A stretch of DNA of 64,000 bases. Origin: Agromyces terreus (GTDB taxonomy: Bacteria > Actinomycetota > Actinomycetes > Actinomycetales > Microbacteriaceae). The notes below the pieces were generated by a model. The model worked only from the letters and a program-made list of their open reading frames with translations, ran no database searches and was not told the origin of the DNA. Where the stretch lies: the NCBI RefSeq assembly GCF_009749465.1, contig NZ_WBIS01000002.1:682001-746000 (forward strand), in the 5' to 3' direction. The translations under genes were made by a program, and so were the position numbers. Position 1 is the first letter of the stretch. Each line of letters starts with the position of its first letter. Shown one piece after another: positions 1 to 9,036 of the stretch.

Positions 1-41
1 CTACGAGAGCGCTCTCACCGTTGTCAAGAGAGCGCTCTCAT
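1..41 (-). promoter_or_regulatory. LacI-type operator pair around a leftward promoter
   Basis: The 12-bp palindrome GAGAGCGCTCTC occurs at 5-16 and again at 28-39, with centres 23 bp apart. Read on the minus strand, a perfect TTGACA (27 to 22) sits between them, followed by an 18-nt spacer that contains the second palindrome. The -10 begins TAG at 3-1 and runs off the window. The core GAGCGCTC is typical of actinobacterial LacI-family operators. The controlled gene lies to the left and cannot be seen. Confidence 0.7.
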
Positions 42-108
42 TCGGATCGTTCGTTACCCAAGCGTGACCATGCGATGGGGGTTTCGGCGTCGGCGAGGAG
101 ACGCCGCG

Positions 109-114
109 TAGACT
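109..114 (+). promoter_or_regulatory. -10 hexamer TAGACT, leaderless promoter of the M15 gene
   Basis: TAGACT ends 6 nt before the GTG at 121. That puts the transcription start at or next to the start codon. No Shine-Dalgarno sequence is present. Confidence 0.55.
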
Positions 115-120
115 CGTGCG

Positions 121-948
121 GTGCCCGCAGACGACCGTCAACCCCTCTCCGAGGGCGTGCAGCGCCGCCGCCTCCAGGTGGCCGGGGCGCTGAGCCTCGC
201 ACTCGTCGCGGTCGCCGCCGTCGTGGTCGGCGCGGTCACGGGCGCGGCCGGCCCCGCGGCATCCGGAACCTCCCCGACCGCCGCGACGACCGATGCCGCC
301 GGCGAGGCGACCACGCCGCCGCGCGAGGAGCCCACCGCCTCCGGCGCCCCCGCGCCGGTCGACACGTTCGACAAGTCGGCGCGCTCGATCGACGACCCCG
401 CGAGCATCTGGGTGGTCGTCAACAAGCTCCGCCCGCTGAACCCGCAGGACTACGAACCCGACGACCTCGTCGACGTGCCCGTGGCCCACACCTGGGAGCC
501 GGTCATGCGGCAGGAGGCGTCCGACGCGGTCGTCGCGATGTTCCAGGCCGCGGCCGACGAGGCCGACCTGTACCTCGCCTCGAACAGCGCGTTCCGCAGC
601 TACTCGACGCAGGTCGACCTCTACGGCGACGGCAGCGACCCGACCACGGCCCCGCCCGGAGCGAGCGAGCACCAGACCGGGCTCGCGATCGACATCGGTT
701 CCGAGGGCGGCTGCACGTTCGAGTGCCTCGAAGACAGCCCCGAGGGCGAATGGCTGCGCGCCAACGCCTACCGCTTCGGGTTCCTGCTGCGCTACCCGGC
801 CGACAAGGTCGACGTCACCGGCTACCCGCACGAGGCCTGGCACTACCGCTACATCGGCGTCGAGCTCGCGACCCGCATGCACGACACCGGCTTCACCACG
901 CTCGAGGAGTTCTTCGGCCTGCCGAGCGTGCCGCTGGGCACGCAGTGA
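121..948 (+). CDS. M15 family D-alanyl-D-alanine carboxypeptidase (VanY-like)
   Basis: This 275-residue protein probably trims the terminal D-Ala from peptidoglycan stem peptides outside the membrane. A basic N-terminus is followed by a hydrophobic segment at about residues 20-42, a signal anchor, and then an Ala/Pro/Thr-rich linker. The M15B catalytic region carries SAFRSYSTQ, SEHQTGLAIDIG (zinc His and Asp) and HEAWHYRY (Glu and the last zinc His). The GTG at 121 is chosen because a -10 hexamer lies 6 nt upstream. The MFS gene follows after 28 nt and may be co-transcribed. A second M15 protein (39080-40645) shares the same C-terminal pattern. Confidence 0.9.
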   Translation: MPADDRQPLSEGVQRRRLQVAGALSLALVAVAAVVVGAVTGAAGPAASGTSPTAATTDAAGEATTPPREEPTASGAPAPVDTFDKSARSIDDPASIWVVVNKLRPLNPQDYEPDDLVDVPVAHTWEPVMRQEASDAVVAMFQAAADEADLYLASNSAFRSYSTQVDLYGDGSDPTTAPPGASEHQTGLAIDIGSEGGCTFECLEDSPEGEWLRANAYRFGFLLRYPADKVDVTGYPHEAWHYRYIGVELATRMHDTGFTTLEEFFGLPSVPLGTQ

Positions 949-976
949 TGCGCGCGTCCTCGCCGGCCGGTCGCCG

Positions 977-2371
977 ATGAGCGAGCGGATGCCCCGACCC
1001 GCCGGCGCCCGAACGCCCCGGCCCGCGCGCGAGCCGCGGCGCGGCCTCGCGCTCGGCATCCTCATCGTCAACCAGCTGCTCGCCGGCGTCGGGGTCGCGT
1101 CCGGCATGGCGCTCGCGGCGATCCTCGTCGCCGACCTCACCGGGGTCGTCGCCATGGGCGGGCTCGCCCAGTCCTCGAGCGTGCTCGGCGCCGCGATCGT
1201 CGCGATCCCGCTGGCCAAGCTCGCCGTGCGCTCCGGGCGGCACGTCGCCCTCGCCGTCGGCTACGCCCTCGCGGTGGTCGGGGCGCTGCTCGTGATCGCG
1301 GCGGCCACGAGCGGATGGGCTCCGCTCGTCTTCCTCGGGCTGGCGGCGTTCGGCGCCGGATCCGCGGCCGGACTGCAGGCGCGGTTCGCCGCGACCGAGG
1401 TGGCCTCGCCCGGATTCGAGGCGCGCTCGATGTCCCTCGTGCTCTGGGCGACCACCATCGGGTCGGTCGCGGGCCCCCTGCTCTCGGAGTCCGGCGACCG
1501 CGTCGGCACGGCGCTCGGCCTGCCGCACCTCGTCGGCCCGTTCGTCTTCTCGGCATTCGCGTTCGCCGTCTCGACGATCCTGGTCGCGACCCTGCTCCGG
1601 ATACCGCGGGCCGGCGTGCTCGCGACGGATGCCGGCGGGGCCGGCGCTGCGGCCGCCGATGGCCCCCGGGGCGGCGGCGACGCCGGCGCTGGCGCAACCG
1701 CCGACGACGCCCCGGTCGAGGCGGTCGACGTCGTCGATGCGACGGGCGCCGCGCCCGCGGCATCCGTCGGCTCCCTGATGGCGCTCCGCCTCGCCGTCAA
1801 GCAGCCGCGGGCGCTGTTCGCGATCCTCGCGATCGTGTGCTCGCACACCGTCATGGTCGGCGTGATGGTGATGACGCCCGTGCACATGACCGAGCACGGG
1901 CTGTCGCTCAGCCTCGTCGGGCTCGTGATCAGCATCCACATCCTGGGCATGTACGGGGCGAGCCCGGTCATGGGCTGGCTGGTCGACCGCATCGGATCCG
2001 TTCGGGTGATCCTCATGGGCGCCGCCATCCTCGTGCTCGCGGCCGTGATCGGGATCCTCGCGCCGGGCGACGACATGCTGCTCGTGTCGCTCGCCCTCGG
2101 GCTGCTCGGCCTCGGCTGGTCGGCGGGCATGATCGGCGGGTCGACGCTCGTGACGACCTCGGTCGACGCCCGCCTGCGCGTGCCCCTCCAGGGGGCGACG
2201 GATGCCTCGATGAACCTCGCGGCCGCGGTGTCGGCGGCGCTCTCGGGCGTGGTGCTCGGCGCGTTCGGGTTCGCGGGGGTCAACGCGGTCGCGCTGCTCG
2301 TGCTCGTGCCGCTCGCGGTCGCGGGCCTGCGGCTCATGGTCGGTCCCGAGCGGCGTCGCCGGGTCGCGTGA
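977..2371 (+). CDS. MFS transporter
   Basis: A 464-residue major facilitator superfamily permease with about twelve hydrophobic segments. A central hydrophilic loop (about residues 215-265), rich in Ala, Gly and Asp, separates the two six-helix halves. The second half contains YGASPVMGWLVDRIGS, the usual loop between helices 8 and 9. Substrate cannot be told from sequence; the family includes drug and metabolite exporters. It starts 28 nt after the carboxypeptidase gene, so the two may form a small operon, though no functional link is evident. Confidence 0.85.
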   Translation: MSERMPRPAGARTPRPAREPRRGLALGILIVNQLLAGVGVASGMALAAILVADLTGVVAMGGLAQSSSVLGAAIVAIPLAKLAVRSGRHVALAVGYALAVVGALLVIAAATSGWAPLVFLGLAAFGAGSAAGLQARFAATEVASPGFEARSMSLVLWATTIGSVAGPLLSESGDRVGTALGLPHLVGPFVFSAFAFAVSTILVATLLRIPRAGVLATDAGGAGAAAADGPRGGGDAGAGATADDAPVEAVDVVDATGAAPAASVGSLMALRLAVKQPRALFAILAIVCSHTVMVGVMVMTPVHMTEHGLSLSLVGLVISIHILGMYGASPVMGWLVDRIGSVRVILMGAAILVLAAVIGILAPGDDMLLVSLALGLLGLGWSAGMIGGSTLVTTSVDARLRVPLQGATDASMNLAAAVSAALSGVVLGAFGFAGVNAVALLVLVPLAVAGLRLMVGPERRRRVA

Positions 2372-2424
2372 ACGCGCTCTCATAGGGCTCTCCCAGCGTT
2401 CAAGAGGGATCCTCACAAACTCGC

Positions 2425-3996
2425 GTGTTGGTCTGGGGGTCCCCCCTTTCCGCCGACCCGAAACGTCCCGGTTTGCTCTCTCCCTCCGATCTCCCCGCCC
2501 TCCGTCGCGCCACCTTCCAGGCCCCCGCCCTCGAAACCGACCCCGACGGGACCGCCCGCACCCGAGAATCCTCCAAGCGTCGACGCCGATCGCGCTCGTC
2601 GCGCGCCGACGGCGGCGCCGTGCTCGAGACGACCGCTGTCGAGACGACGGCTATCGAGACGACCGCTGTCGAGTCGACCGCTGTCGCGTCGACCGCTGTC
2701 GAGTCGGCCGTCGTCAGCCAGACCGAGTCCACCGCGCCCGGGGCGGATGCCGCCGACGCCGAGTGGACCGAGGCCGTCGTGCCCGCGGCATCCGCAGGTC
2801 CCGAAGCGGATGCCGCGCGCACGATCGATTCCGCTCCCCGCGGATCGCAGCCCCGCCACCGCGCCGAGCGGGTGCGCAATCGCCGCGCCGCGGCCGGCAA
2901 GCCCGCCGGGAAGTTCGGCGGCAAGGCGGCCGGGAGCGCCGTGCGCCGCACCGCCGCACTCGGATCCGCGGCCGCGTTCCTCGGGCTCAGCGCGTTCGGC
3001 GCGATCATCCCGAGCGACGCGAACGCCGACGAGACGTCCGCGCACGGCGATCCGGCAGAACTCGACGCCGCGAGCCGCGACGCCATCTCGGCCGCGACCT
3101 CGGCGGCGGCGGAGTACGACTCCATCGCACCCGCGGTCGAGACCGCGGCGGAACCGGCCATCACGAGCCGGCTGTCGACGGCCGCAGCGCCGTTCACCGG
3201 CGGAACCCAGGTGACGGTGAAGGGCCGCTCGCTCGACGAGGTGGCCGCCGTGACGGTCGGTTCCACCCCGGCGACGATCATCGCGGCCGACGAGACCGAG
3301 ATCACGTTCCAGGTGCCCGCCGTCACCGAGGCGTCGGCCGGTGCCGCCGTCGACGTGACGATGACGGCCGCCGACGGCGACCCGGTCGAGGTCGTCACCA
3401 CCGAGGCGCCCGCGTCCACCGTGGCGTCCCTGATCTCGTCATCGGTCTCCGACGACGGCGAGGCGGGCGCGACGGCGGCCGTCGCCGAGAAGCCCGCCGA
3501 GCCGCTGACGTTCACGTACACGAGCGACCCCCGCATCGACGCGCAGGTGCAGTACGTGCTGGCGTACTGGAGCAACTACAACTCCGCGCAGTACCCGGTG
3601 TTCTCGGGCGTCGACTGCGCGAACTTCGCGAGCCAGTCGCTCATCGCCCGCGGTTGGGCCATGGACGGCGGCTGGTTCTACGACGCCGGCACGGGCACCA
3701 TGTCCTCGAGCTGGTCGAGCTCGACCGCCCTCCGCGACTACCTGCTCGGGCAGCCGGCACGTGCCACATACCTCGACGACTCCCAGCGCGGCCAGGTCAA
3801 GGTCGGCGACATCGCCCAGTTCGACTGGGATGACTCGGGCGACCGCGACCACACGGCCGTCGTCACGCGCGTGGAGCACACGGCGTCGGGCTCGAAGGTC
3901 TGGGTCGGCGGCCACACCAAGGACATCGACTACTGGGACGTCGACGAGGCCCTCGCCTCTGGCGGCGGTTCCGTGTCGTACTTCTCGATCCACTAG
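2425..3996 (+). CDS. Secreted protein with IPT/TIG-like and C-terminal amidase-like (Amidase_6) domains
   Basis: A 523-residue exported protein. The N-terminus is unusually long: about 170 polar residues with GLLSPSDLPALRR, an Arg-rich patch and a short repeat of the type ETTAVE. A hydrophobic segment (about 175-197) ends in DANA, a likely signal peptidase site. Residues about 225-320 resemble an IPT/TIG fold. The C-terminal 170 residues match the putative amidase domain, with Cys in VDCANFASQ and His in DHTAVVTRVEH, suggesting a papain-like cell-wall amidase or peptidase. The GTG at 2425 is the start that keeps the conserved-looking leader; TTG at 2428 is an alternative. It converges on pgm. 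Confidence 0.75.
   Translation: MLVWGSPLSADPKRPGLLSPSDLPALRRATFQAPALETDPDGTARTRESSKRRRRSRSSRADGGAVLETTAVETTAIETTAVESTAVASTAVESAVVSQTESTAPGADAADAEWTEAVVPAASAGPEADAARTIDSAPRGSQPRHRAERVRNRRAAAGKPAGKFGGKAAGSAVRRTAALGSAAAFLGLSAFGAIIPSDANADETSAHGDPAELDAASRDAISAATSAAAEYDSIAPAVETAAEPAITSRLSTAAAPFTGGTQVTVKGRSLDEVAAVTVGSTPATIIAADETEITFQVPAVTEASAGAAVDVTMTAADGDPVEVVTTEAPASTVASLISSSVSDDGEAGATAAVAEKPAEPLTFTYTSDPRIDAQVQYVLAYWSNYNSAQYPVFSGVDCANFASQSLIARGWAMDGGWFYDAGTGTMSSSWSSSTALRDYLLGQPARATYLDDSQRGQVKVGDIAQFDWDDSGDRDHTAVVTRVEHTASGSKVWVGGHTKDIDYWDVDEALASGGGSVSYFSIH
2626..2715 (+). repeat. 15-bp tandem repeat in coding sequence, about six units
   Basis: Six degenerate units close to GAGACGACCGCTGTC encode the (E/A)(T/S)TAVE stretch in the N-terminal region of the amidase-like protein. 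The unit length is a multiple of three, so copy-number change would keep the frame. Confidence 0.7.
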
Positions 3997-4012
3997 TCGT
4001 CGCCTCGCCTCG

Positions 4013-4131
4013 CCGGTCGAGGAGCGAAGCGTCTCGAGACCCTGCGCTGGTCGAGGAGCGAAGCGTCTCGAGACCTTGCCGTCGTTGGTCTCGAGACGGT
4101 CGCTGGCGCTCCCTCCTCGACCGGCGGCGGT
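4013..4131. repeat. Family-1 palindromic element (double left arm plus right arm)
   Basis: Two left arms (GGTCGAGGAGCGAAG then CGTCTCGAGACC) at 4014-4064 are followed by an inverted right arm (GGTCTCGAGACGG to CTCCTCGACCGG) at 4087-4123. It fills the gap between the convergent amidase-like and pgm genes and could fold as a terminator for both. Confidence 0.85.
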
Positions 4132-4137
4132 CGAGCC

Positions 4138-5766
4138 CTACTCCCCGCCGAGCGCCGCGTCGACGACGCGCTTGGCCTCCTCCTGCACCTGCGCGAGGTG
4201 TTCGGCGCCCTTGAACGACTCGGCGTAGATCTTGTAGACGTTCTCGGTGCCGCTCGGCCGTGCCGCGAACCAGGCGTCGGCCGTCTCGACCTTGACGCCG
4301 CCGATGGCCGCGTCGTTGCCCGGCGCGTGCGAGAGCTTCGCGGTGATGGGCTGGCCCGCGAGCTCGGTCGCGCTGATCGCGTCGCCCGTGAGCTTGCCGA
4401 GGGCGGCCTTCTGCGCGGGGGTGGCCGCGGCATCCTTGCGCTCGTAGGCGGGGTCGCCGAACCGCTCGACGAGTTCGCCGTAGAGCGCCGACGGCGACTT
4501 GCCCGTGACCGCGCGGATCTCCGACGCGAGCAGGCAGAGCAGGATGCCGTCCTTGTCGGTGGTCCAGGCCGTGCCGTCGAAGCGCAGGAACGACGCGCCG
4601 GCGCTCTCCTCGCCGCCGAAGCCGACCGACCCGTCGATGAGGCCGGGCACGAACCACTTGAAGCCGACGGGCACCTCCCAGAGGCGGCGGTCGAGCGCCG
4701 CGGCGACGCGGTCGATCATCGAGCTCGACACGAGGGTCTTGCCGATCGCGGCATCCGCTCGCCATTCGGGGCGGTGCGCGAAGAGGTACTCGATCGCGAC
4801 CGCGAGGTAGTGGTTCGGGTTCATCAGGCCGCCGTCGGGCGTGACGATGCCGTGGCGGTCGGCGTCGGCGTCGTTGCCCGTGAGGATGTCGTAGCCCTCG
4901 TGCGAGAGCACAGAGGCCATGGCGCTCGGCGACGACGGGTCCATGCGGATCTTGCCGTCCCAGTCGAGCGTCATGAACGCCCACGCCGGGTCGACGCGCT
5001 CGTTCACGACGGTCAGGTCGAGACCGTACGTGTCGCGGATCGCCGCCCAGTAGTTGACGGATGCCCCGCCCAGCGGGTCGGCGCCGATCTTCACGCCCGC
5101 CGAGCGGATCGCGTCGAAGTCGATGATGTTCGCCAGGTCGGCGACGTACGCCGTGCGGAAGTCGTACGTCTCGACCGCGCTCGGCTCGGCCTGCTTCACG
5201 TCGCGGAGCCCGCCCGCGATGAGCTCGTTCGCGCGCGCGGCGATCCACGAGGTCGCGTCGGAGTCGGCCGGGCCGCCGTGCGGCGGGTTGTACTTGAAAC
5301 CGCCGTCCTGGGGCGGGTTGTGCGAGGGCGTGATGACGATGCCGTCGGCCTCGCCCTCGGCCCGACGTTCGGGATCGTTGTTCCACGAGAGGATCGCGTG
5401 CGAGAGGGCGGGCGTCGGCACGTAGTCGTCGAACTCGTCGACGAGCACGCGCACCCCGTTGCCCACGAGCACGTCGAGCGCGGTCGTCTGCGCGGGCGCG
5501 CTCAGCGCGTGCGTGTCGGAGCCGATGAACAGCGGCCCCGTGATGCCCTGCGCCGTGCGGTACTCGACGATCGCCTGCGTGATCGCGAGGATGTGGTGCT
5601 CGTTGAAGCTCGTCGAGAACGAGGAGCCCCGGTGGCCCGAGGTGCCGAACGCGACGCGCTGCTCGGGCACCGAGGCATCCGGTGTCTGCTCGTAGTACGC
5701 CCTGACGAGCGCTTCGACGTCGATGAGGTCGGACTCGGTGGCCGGGGTTCCCGCGCGTTCATGCAT
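4138..5766 (-). CDS. pgm: Phosphoglucomutase (alpha-D-glucose phosphate-specific)
   Basis: Interconverts glucose 1-phosphate and glucose 6-phosphate, linking glycolysis to nucleotide-sugar and polysaccharide synthesis. The 542-residue length is normal for the alpha-D-phosphohexomutase family. Visible motifs are TSGHRGSS near residue 42, the phosphoserine loop [12 protein letters not shown] with the catalytic Ser at about 148, and the metal-binding [10 protein letters not shown] (Asp 299, 301, 303). The C-terminal substrate loop [11 protein letters not shown] is intact. The start at 5766 (ATG CAT) is the first in-frame ATG. Its neighbours are unrelated in function. Confidence 0.95.
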   Translation of the reverse strand: MHERAGTPATESDLIDVEALVRAYYEQTPDASVPEQRVAFGTSGHRGSSFSTSFNEHHILAITQAIVEYRTAQGITGPLFIGSDTHALSAPAQTTALDVLVGNGVRVLVDEFDDYVPTPALSHAILSWNNDPERRAEGEADGIVITPSHNPPQDGGFKYNPPHGGPADSDATSWIAARANELIAGGLRDVKQAEPSAVETYDFRTAYVADLANIIDFDAIRSAGVKIGADPLGGASVNYWAAIRDTYGLDLTVVNERVDPAWAFMTLDWDGKIRMDPSSPSAMASVLSHEGYDILTGNDADADRHGIVTPDGGLMNPNHYLAVAIEYLFAHRPEWRADAAIGKTLVSSSMIDRVAAALDRRLWEVPVGFKWFVPGLIDGSVGFGGEESAGASFLRFDGTAWTTDKDGILLCLLASEIRAVTGKSPSALYGELVERFGDPAYERKDAAATPAQKAALGKLTGDAISATELAGQPITAKLSHAPGNDAAIGGVKVETADAWFAARPSGTENVYKIYAESFKGAEHLAQVQEEAKRVVDAALGGE

Positions 5767-5811
5767 GGCTCAAGTCTGGCAGTGCGAGGCGCGCCCGTCA
5801 CGGGTCGTCCG

Positions 5812-7101
5812 TCAGAAGAGGGCGTGCAGTCCCGTCGCGAGCGTGTAGATCGCCACGCCCGCCAGCGCGCCCACCACGGTGCCGTTGATGCGGATGAACT
5901 GCAGGTCGCGCCCGACCTGGAGCTCGAGCTTGCGCGTCGTCTCTGCGGCATCCCACCGCTCGACGGTCTCGGTGATGACGCCGGCCACCTCGTGGCGGTA
6001 GGTGCGCACCACGTAGGCCGCGGCATCCGTCGCCCAGTCGTCGACCTTGGCGGCGAGCATCTCGTCGGACTCGAGGCGCGTGCCGACCTCGATCACCGCC
6101 GATCGGAGGCTGGTACGCAGGTCGCTCGACGGGTCGGCGAGGGCCGCCTCGAGGGTCTCCTTGACGTTCGCCCACGCCTCGCCCGCGAACTCCCGCAGGC
6201 GGGGGCTCGCGAGCAGTTCGGCCTTGAGCGTCTCGACCCGGGCGATGGTGGTCGGGTCGTGCTGCAGCGCGTCGGCGAGGTCGGCGAGGTAGCGGTCGAT
6301 CGCCTCGCGGAGCGGATGCCGCGGGTCGGCCTGCACCGCGCGCACGAACGCGAGCACCTCCCGCGACGCCCGGTCGTCGACGAACCGGTCGACGAAGCCC
6401 GGCACCCATCGGGGGAGCCGGTCCGAGACCATGCTCCCGAACGCCTCGGGGTGCGCCTCGAGCCAGTCCTCGGCCTTCGCGAGGAGCGCGTCCACCGCGG
6501 CGCGCTGCTGGTCGGCGGCCACGAGCCGTGCGCCGACCCGCCCGATCGACGGCGCCCACTCGGGTTCGAAGAGGTGGCGGCGGGCGAGCCGTTCGATGAC
6601 GTCCTCGACGTCGTCGTCGCCGAGCAGCGCGAGCAGGCCGCGTCCGGCGACGGATGCCTCGGCCGTCAGCCGTTCGGCGTTGGCGGGGGTCGCCAGCCAG
6701 CCGCCGAGGCGGTGGGAGATGCCGATCGAGCGCAGCTTGCCGAGCACGACATCGTCGGAGAGGAACTCGTGCTCGACGAACGCGCCGAGGCTCGCGCCGA
6801 TCTCGTTCTTGCGCGTCGGGATGATCGCCGTGTGGGGGATCGGCAGCCCGAGCGGATGCCGGAACAGCGCGGTGACCGCGAACCAGTCGGCGATCGCGCC
6901 GACCATCGCGCCCTCGGCGGCGGCGCGCACGTACGCCAGCCACGGGATCTCGTCCTGGAGCGCGAACGACACGGCGAAGACCGCGGCGGCGACGACGAGC
7001 AGGCCGGTCGCGAGCCGCTTCATGCGCCGGAGGGCCGTCAGTCGTTCGGCGTCGCTCGGCACCGTCCGGCCGTTGGTCTGGGTCTCGAGGGTCGTGGTCA
7101 T
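5812..7101 (-). CDS. DUF445 domain-containing membrane protein
   Basis: A 429-residue protein of the DUF445 family, which is widespread in actinobacteria and of unknown biochemical role. After a basic N-terminus there is one transmembrane segment (about 30-50) and then the family-defining GAIADWFAVTALFRHPLG and AIIPTRKNEIG. A long helical soluble region follows. A last hydrophobic stretch near the C-terminus (VVGALAGVAIYTLATGL) suggests both ends are in the membrane. It lies 45 nt upstream of pgm on the same strand. Its upstream region holds a 17-bp tandem array. Confidence 0.85.
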   Translation of the reverse strand: MTTTLETQTNGRTVPSDAERLTALRRMKRLATGLLVVAAAVFAVSFALQDEIPWLAYVRAAAEGAMVGAIADWFAVTALFRHPLGLPIPHTAIIPTRKNEIGASLGAFVEHEFLSDDVVLGKLRSIGISHRLGGWLATPANAERLTAEASVAGRGLLALLGDDDVEDVIERLARRHLFEPEWAPSIGRVGARLVAADQQRAAVDALLAKAEDWLEAHPEAFGSMVSDRLPRWVPGFVDRFVDDRASREVLAFVRAVQADPRHPLREAIDRYLADLADALQHDPTTIARVETLKAELLASPRLREFAGEAWANVKETLEAALADPSSDLRTSLRSAVIEVGTRLESDEMLAAKVDDWATDAAAYVVRTYRHEVAGVITETVERWDAAETTRKLELQVGRDLQFIRINGTVVGALAGVAIYTLATGLHALF

Positions 7102-7110
7102 CGCGTCCTC

Positions 7111-7212
7111 CTCACGGTTCGCACGTTCTCACGGTTCGCACGTTCTCACGGTTCGCACGTCCTCACGGTTCGCACGTTCTCACGGATCGCACCGTCTCGC
7201 GGTTCGCGCATG
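7111..7212. repeat. 17-bp tandem repeat, six units
   Basis: Unit CTCACGGTTCGCACGTT repeats head to tail from 7111. Units 1, 2 and 4 are identical, unit 3 has one change, and units 5 and 6 are degenerate. The array starts 10 nt from the DUF445 start codon, inside that gene's likely promoter or leader, and lies between divergent genes. Confidence 0.85.
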
Positions 7213-7245
7213 CGGACGCTCTCGACGCTAGGCCATGCGCCATTC

Positions 7246-7281
7246 CGAGTCGCCCGCTTCTGTACAGATTCGGGCAACTCG
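7246..7281. repeat. Family-3 palindromic element
   Basis: Inverted arms CGAGTCGCCCG and CGGGCAACTCG with a 14-nt loop. It lies just upstream of the predicted pheA promoter. Related copies occur at 19511-19547 and 54991-55046. Confidence 0.65.
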
Positions 7282-7312
7282 CTCATCGCGCATGGGCGGA
7301 CGGCGCGATGGC

Positions 7313-7318
7313 TAGGCT
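7313..7318 (+). promoter_or_regulatory. -10 hexamer TAGGCT, leaderless promoter of pheA
   Basis: TAGGCT is followed by 6 nt and then the pheA ATG. There is no Shine-Dalgarno sequence. Confidence 0.55.
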
Positions 7319-7324
7319 TGGCGC

Positions 7325-8278
7325 ATGACGGATGCCGCAGCCACCCCCGACGAGACGTACTCGTACCTCGGGCCGGCCGGCACGTTCACCGAGGCGGCCC
7401 TGAAGCAGGTGCCCGAGGCCGCGGGCAAGGCCTGGCGGTCGGTCAACAACGTCGGCGAGGCGCTGGCCGACGTCACGAGCGGGCGTTCGATCGCGGCGAT
7501 GATCGCGATCGAGAACTCGATCGAGGGCGGCGTCTCCGCCACGCAGGACGCGCTCGCCACGGTGCCGGGGCTCCGCATCGTCTCCGAGGTGCTCGTGCCC
7601 GTGAACTTCGTGCTCGTCGCGAGGCCGGGCACCCGTCTCGACGAGGTGCGCGTGGTCAACGCGCATCCGGTCGCGTACGCGCAGTCGCGCGGCTGGCTCG
7701 AGCGCAACCTGCCGGCGCACGGCCACATCCCGTCGTCGAGCAACGTGCAGGCGGCCGCCGCGCTGCTCGAGGCGGGCAGCCCGGCCGACGCGGCCGTCGC
7801 ACCGCCGGGCATCGTCGACCACTACGACGTCGAGGTGCTCGCCCGCGACCTCGGCGACAACCCGAACGCCGTGACCCGCTTCGTGCTCGTATCGCGATCG
7901 CGGGCCCTGCCCGAGCCCACGGGCGCCGACAAGACGAGCCTCATCGTCGAGCTGCCGAGCGACGAGCCCGGCGCCCTGCTCGCGATGCTCGAGCAGTTCT
8001 CGACGCGAGGGGTGAACCTGTCGCTGCTCGAGTCGCGGCCCATCGGCGACGCCCTCGGCCGGTACCGGTTCGTGGTCGACCTCGACGGGCACGTCTCCGA
8101 CGAGCGGGTCGCCGACGCCCTGCTCGGCCTGCGCCGCACGAGTCCGAAGGTGATCTTCCTCGGCTCGTACCCGCGTGCCGACCAGCAGGAGATCGAATAC
8201 CACGCGAAGTACGATGACGAGATCTTCATCGAGGCGCGCGACTGGCTGCGGGGGCTGCTCAGCGGCGAGCCCGACTGA
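7325..8278 (+). CDS. pheA: Prephenate dehydratase
   Basis: Converts prephenate to phenylpyruvate in phenylalanine synthesis. The 317-residue monofunctional form has no chorismate mutase domain. The catalytic PDT domain starts at YSYLGPAGTFTEAAL (12-26) and includes IENSIEGGV and the catalytic TRF (184-186). An ACT domain follows (about 205-285) with the phenylalanine-binding ESRP (236-239), so feedback inhibition by phenylalanine is expected. The ATG is fixed by the -10 hexamer 6 nt upstream. The extra 30 C-terminal residues are hydrophilic. Confidence 0.95.
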   Translation: MTDAAATPDETYSYLGPAGTFTEAALKQVPEAAGKAWRSVNNVGEALADVTSGRSIAAMIAIENSIEGGVSATQDALATVPGLRIVSEVLVPVNFVLVARPGTRLDEVRVVNAHPVAYAQSRGWLERNLPAHGHIPSSSNVQAAAALLEAGSPADAAVAPPGIVDHYDVEVLARDLGDNPNAVTRFVLVSRSRALPEPTGADKTSLIVELPSDEPGALLAMLEQFSTRGVNLSLLESRPIGDALGRYRFVVDLDGHVSDERVADALLGLRRTSPKVIFLGSYPRADQQEIEYHAKYDDEIFIEARDWLRGLLSGEPD

Positions 8279-8343
8279 CGCAGAGCGCTCCAGCGACGCG
8301 ATGATCGACCGGCACGGGCGCCACTGAGACCGAAGGACACGCG

Positions 8344-9036
8344 ATGAGCAACGAGGCTGCGCGGGGCACCGACCCGAGGTTCGATCCCAGATTCCAGCGC
8401 GGGTATGTACCGGATGCCGCGGCGAGCGTCAGCGACGGCGTCGCCCGCGACCCGCACCCGGTCGCGGGCAGTCGCCCCCTCATCGGTGCACCCGCCCCCG
8501 CGGAGGCCGAACCCGCGGCGCTGCATCCCGCCGCTGGCGCCGCCGTCGTCGAAGAGGCGCAGACCGACGACCATGCGGCCGCCCTGCTGGCCTACTTCGG
8601 GCCGGACACGGGTGCCGTTCGCGCGCCGCGTCCGGTCGGCGAGCCCGACCCGGTCGGCACGCGTCCGGGCGTCTTCATCGGCCCGCCGCCGCCGAGGACC
8701 GCCGCCGAACATGCCGAATCAGGCATGCACGCCTCCTCTGGCGGGTTCGTCGTCGAGCCCGAGCCCGAGTCGGAGAGCCCCTTCGTGCGGCATCCGTCGC
8801 TCCGCTACTGGGTGTCGCTCGCTGCGAGCATCGCGTTCGTGCTCTTCGGGCTGTGGCTCTACTGGACCGTCAACCTCGACCAGATGAGCGGCATGGTCTC
8901 GCTCGGCGTCGAGCAGCAGGCCATGTACAACTCGCTCCAGTCGCTCGCGAGCGGCCTCATGATGTCGGGCGCGCTCGGCACGGTGCTGGTGCTCGGGCTC
9001 TGGGCCGTGCAGGCCGGGCGGGGCGCTCGATCGTGA
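8344..9036 (+). CDS. Hypothetical membrane protein with long acidic/Pro-rich cytoplasmic N-terminus
   Basis: A 230-residue protein I do not recognise. Residues 1-145 are Ala/Pro/Glu-rich with no clear domain. Two transmembrane segments follow, at about 155-178 (SLAASIAFVLFGLWLYW) and 200-223 (LMMSGALGTVLVLGLW). GAAGGA is a good ribosome site 6 nt before the ATG. Its stop overlaps the GTG of the next gene (GTGA), so the two are almost certainly translationally coupled membrane partners. Confidence 0.7.
   Translation: MSNEAARGTDPRFDPRFQRGYVPDAAASVSDGVARDPHPVAGSRPLIGAPAPAEAEPAALHPAAGAAVVEEAQTDDHAAALLAYFGPDTGAVRAPRPVGEPDPVGTRPGVFIGPPPPRTAAEHAESGMHASSGGFVVEPEPESESPFVRHPSLRYWVSLAASIAFVLFGLWLYWTVNLDQMSGMVSLGVEQQAMYNSLQSLASGLMMSGALGTVLVLGLWAVQAGRGARS

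Noticed and set aside
4013-4131. Insertion sequence ends
   Set aside because: No transposase or target duplications are visible and the element is only 80-120 bp.
7111-7212. Possible CRISPR array
   Set aside because: Repeats are directly contiguous without spacers and there are no cas genes.
4198-8217. 1339-residue open frame on the plus strand
   Set aside because: It runs antisense to pgm and the DUF445 gene and through pheA out of frame. Composition is Arg/Ala/Gly-rich without any domain, typical of high-GC shadow frames.
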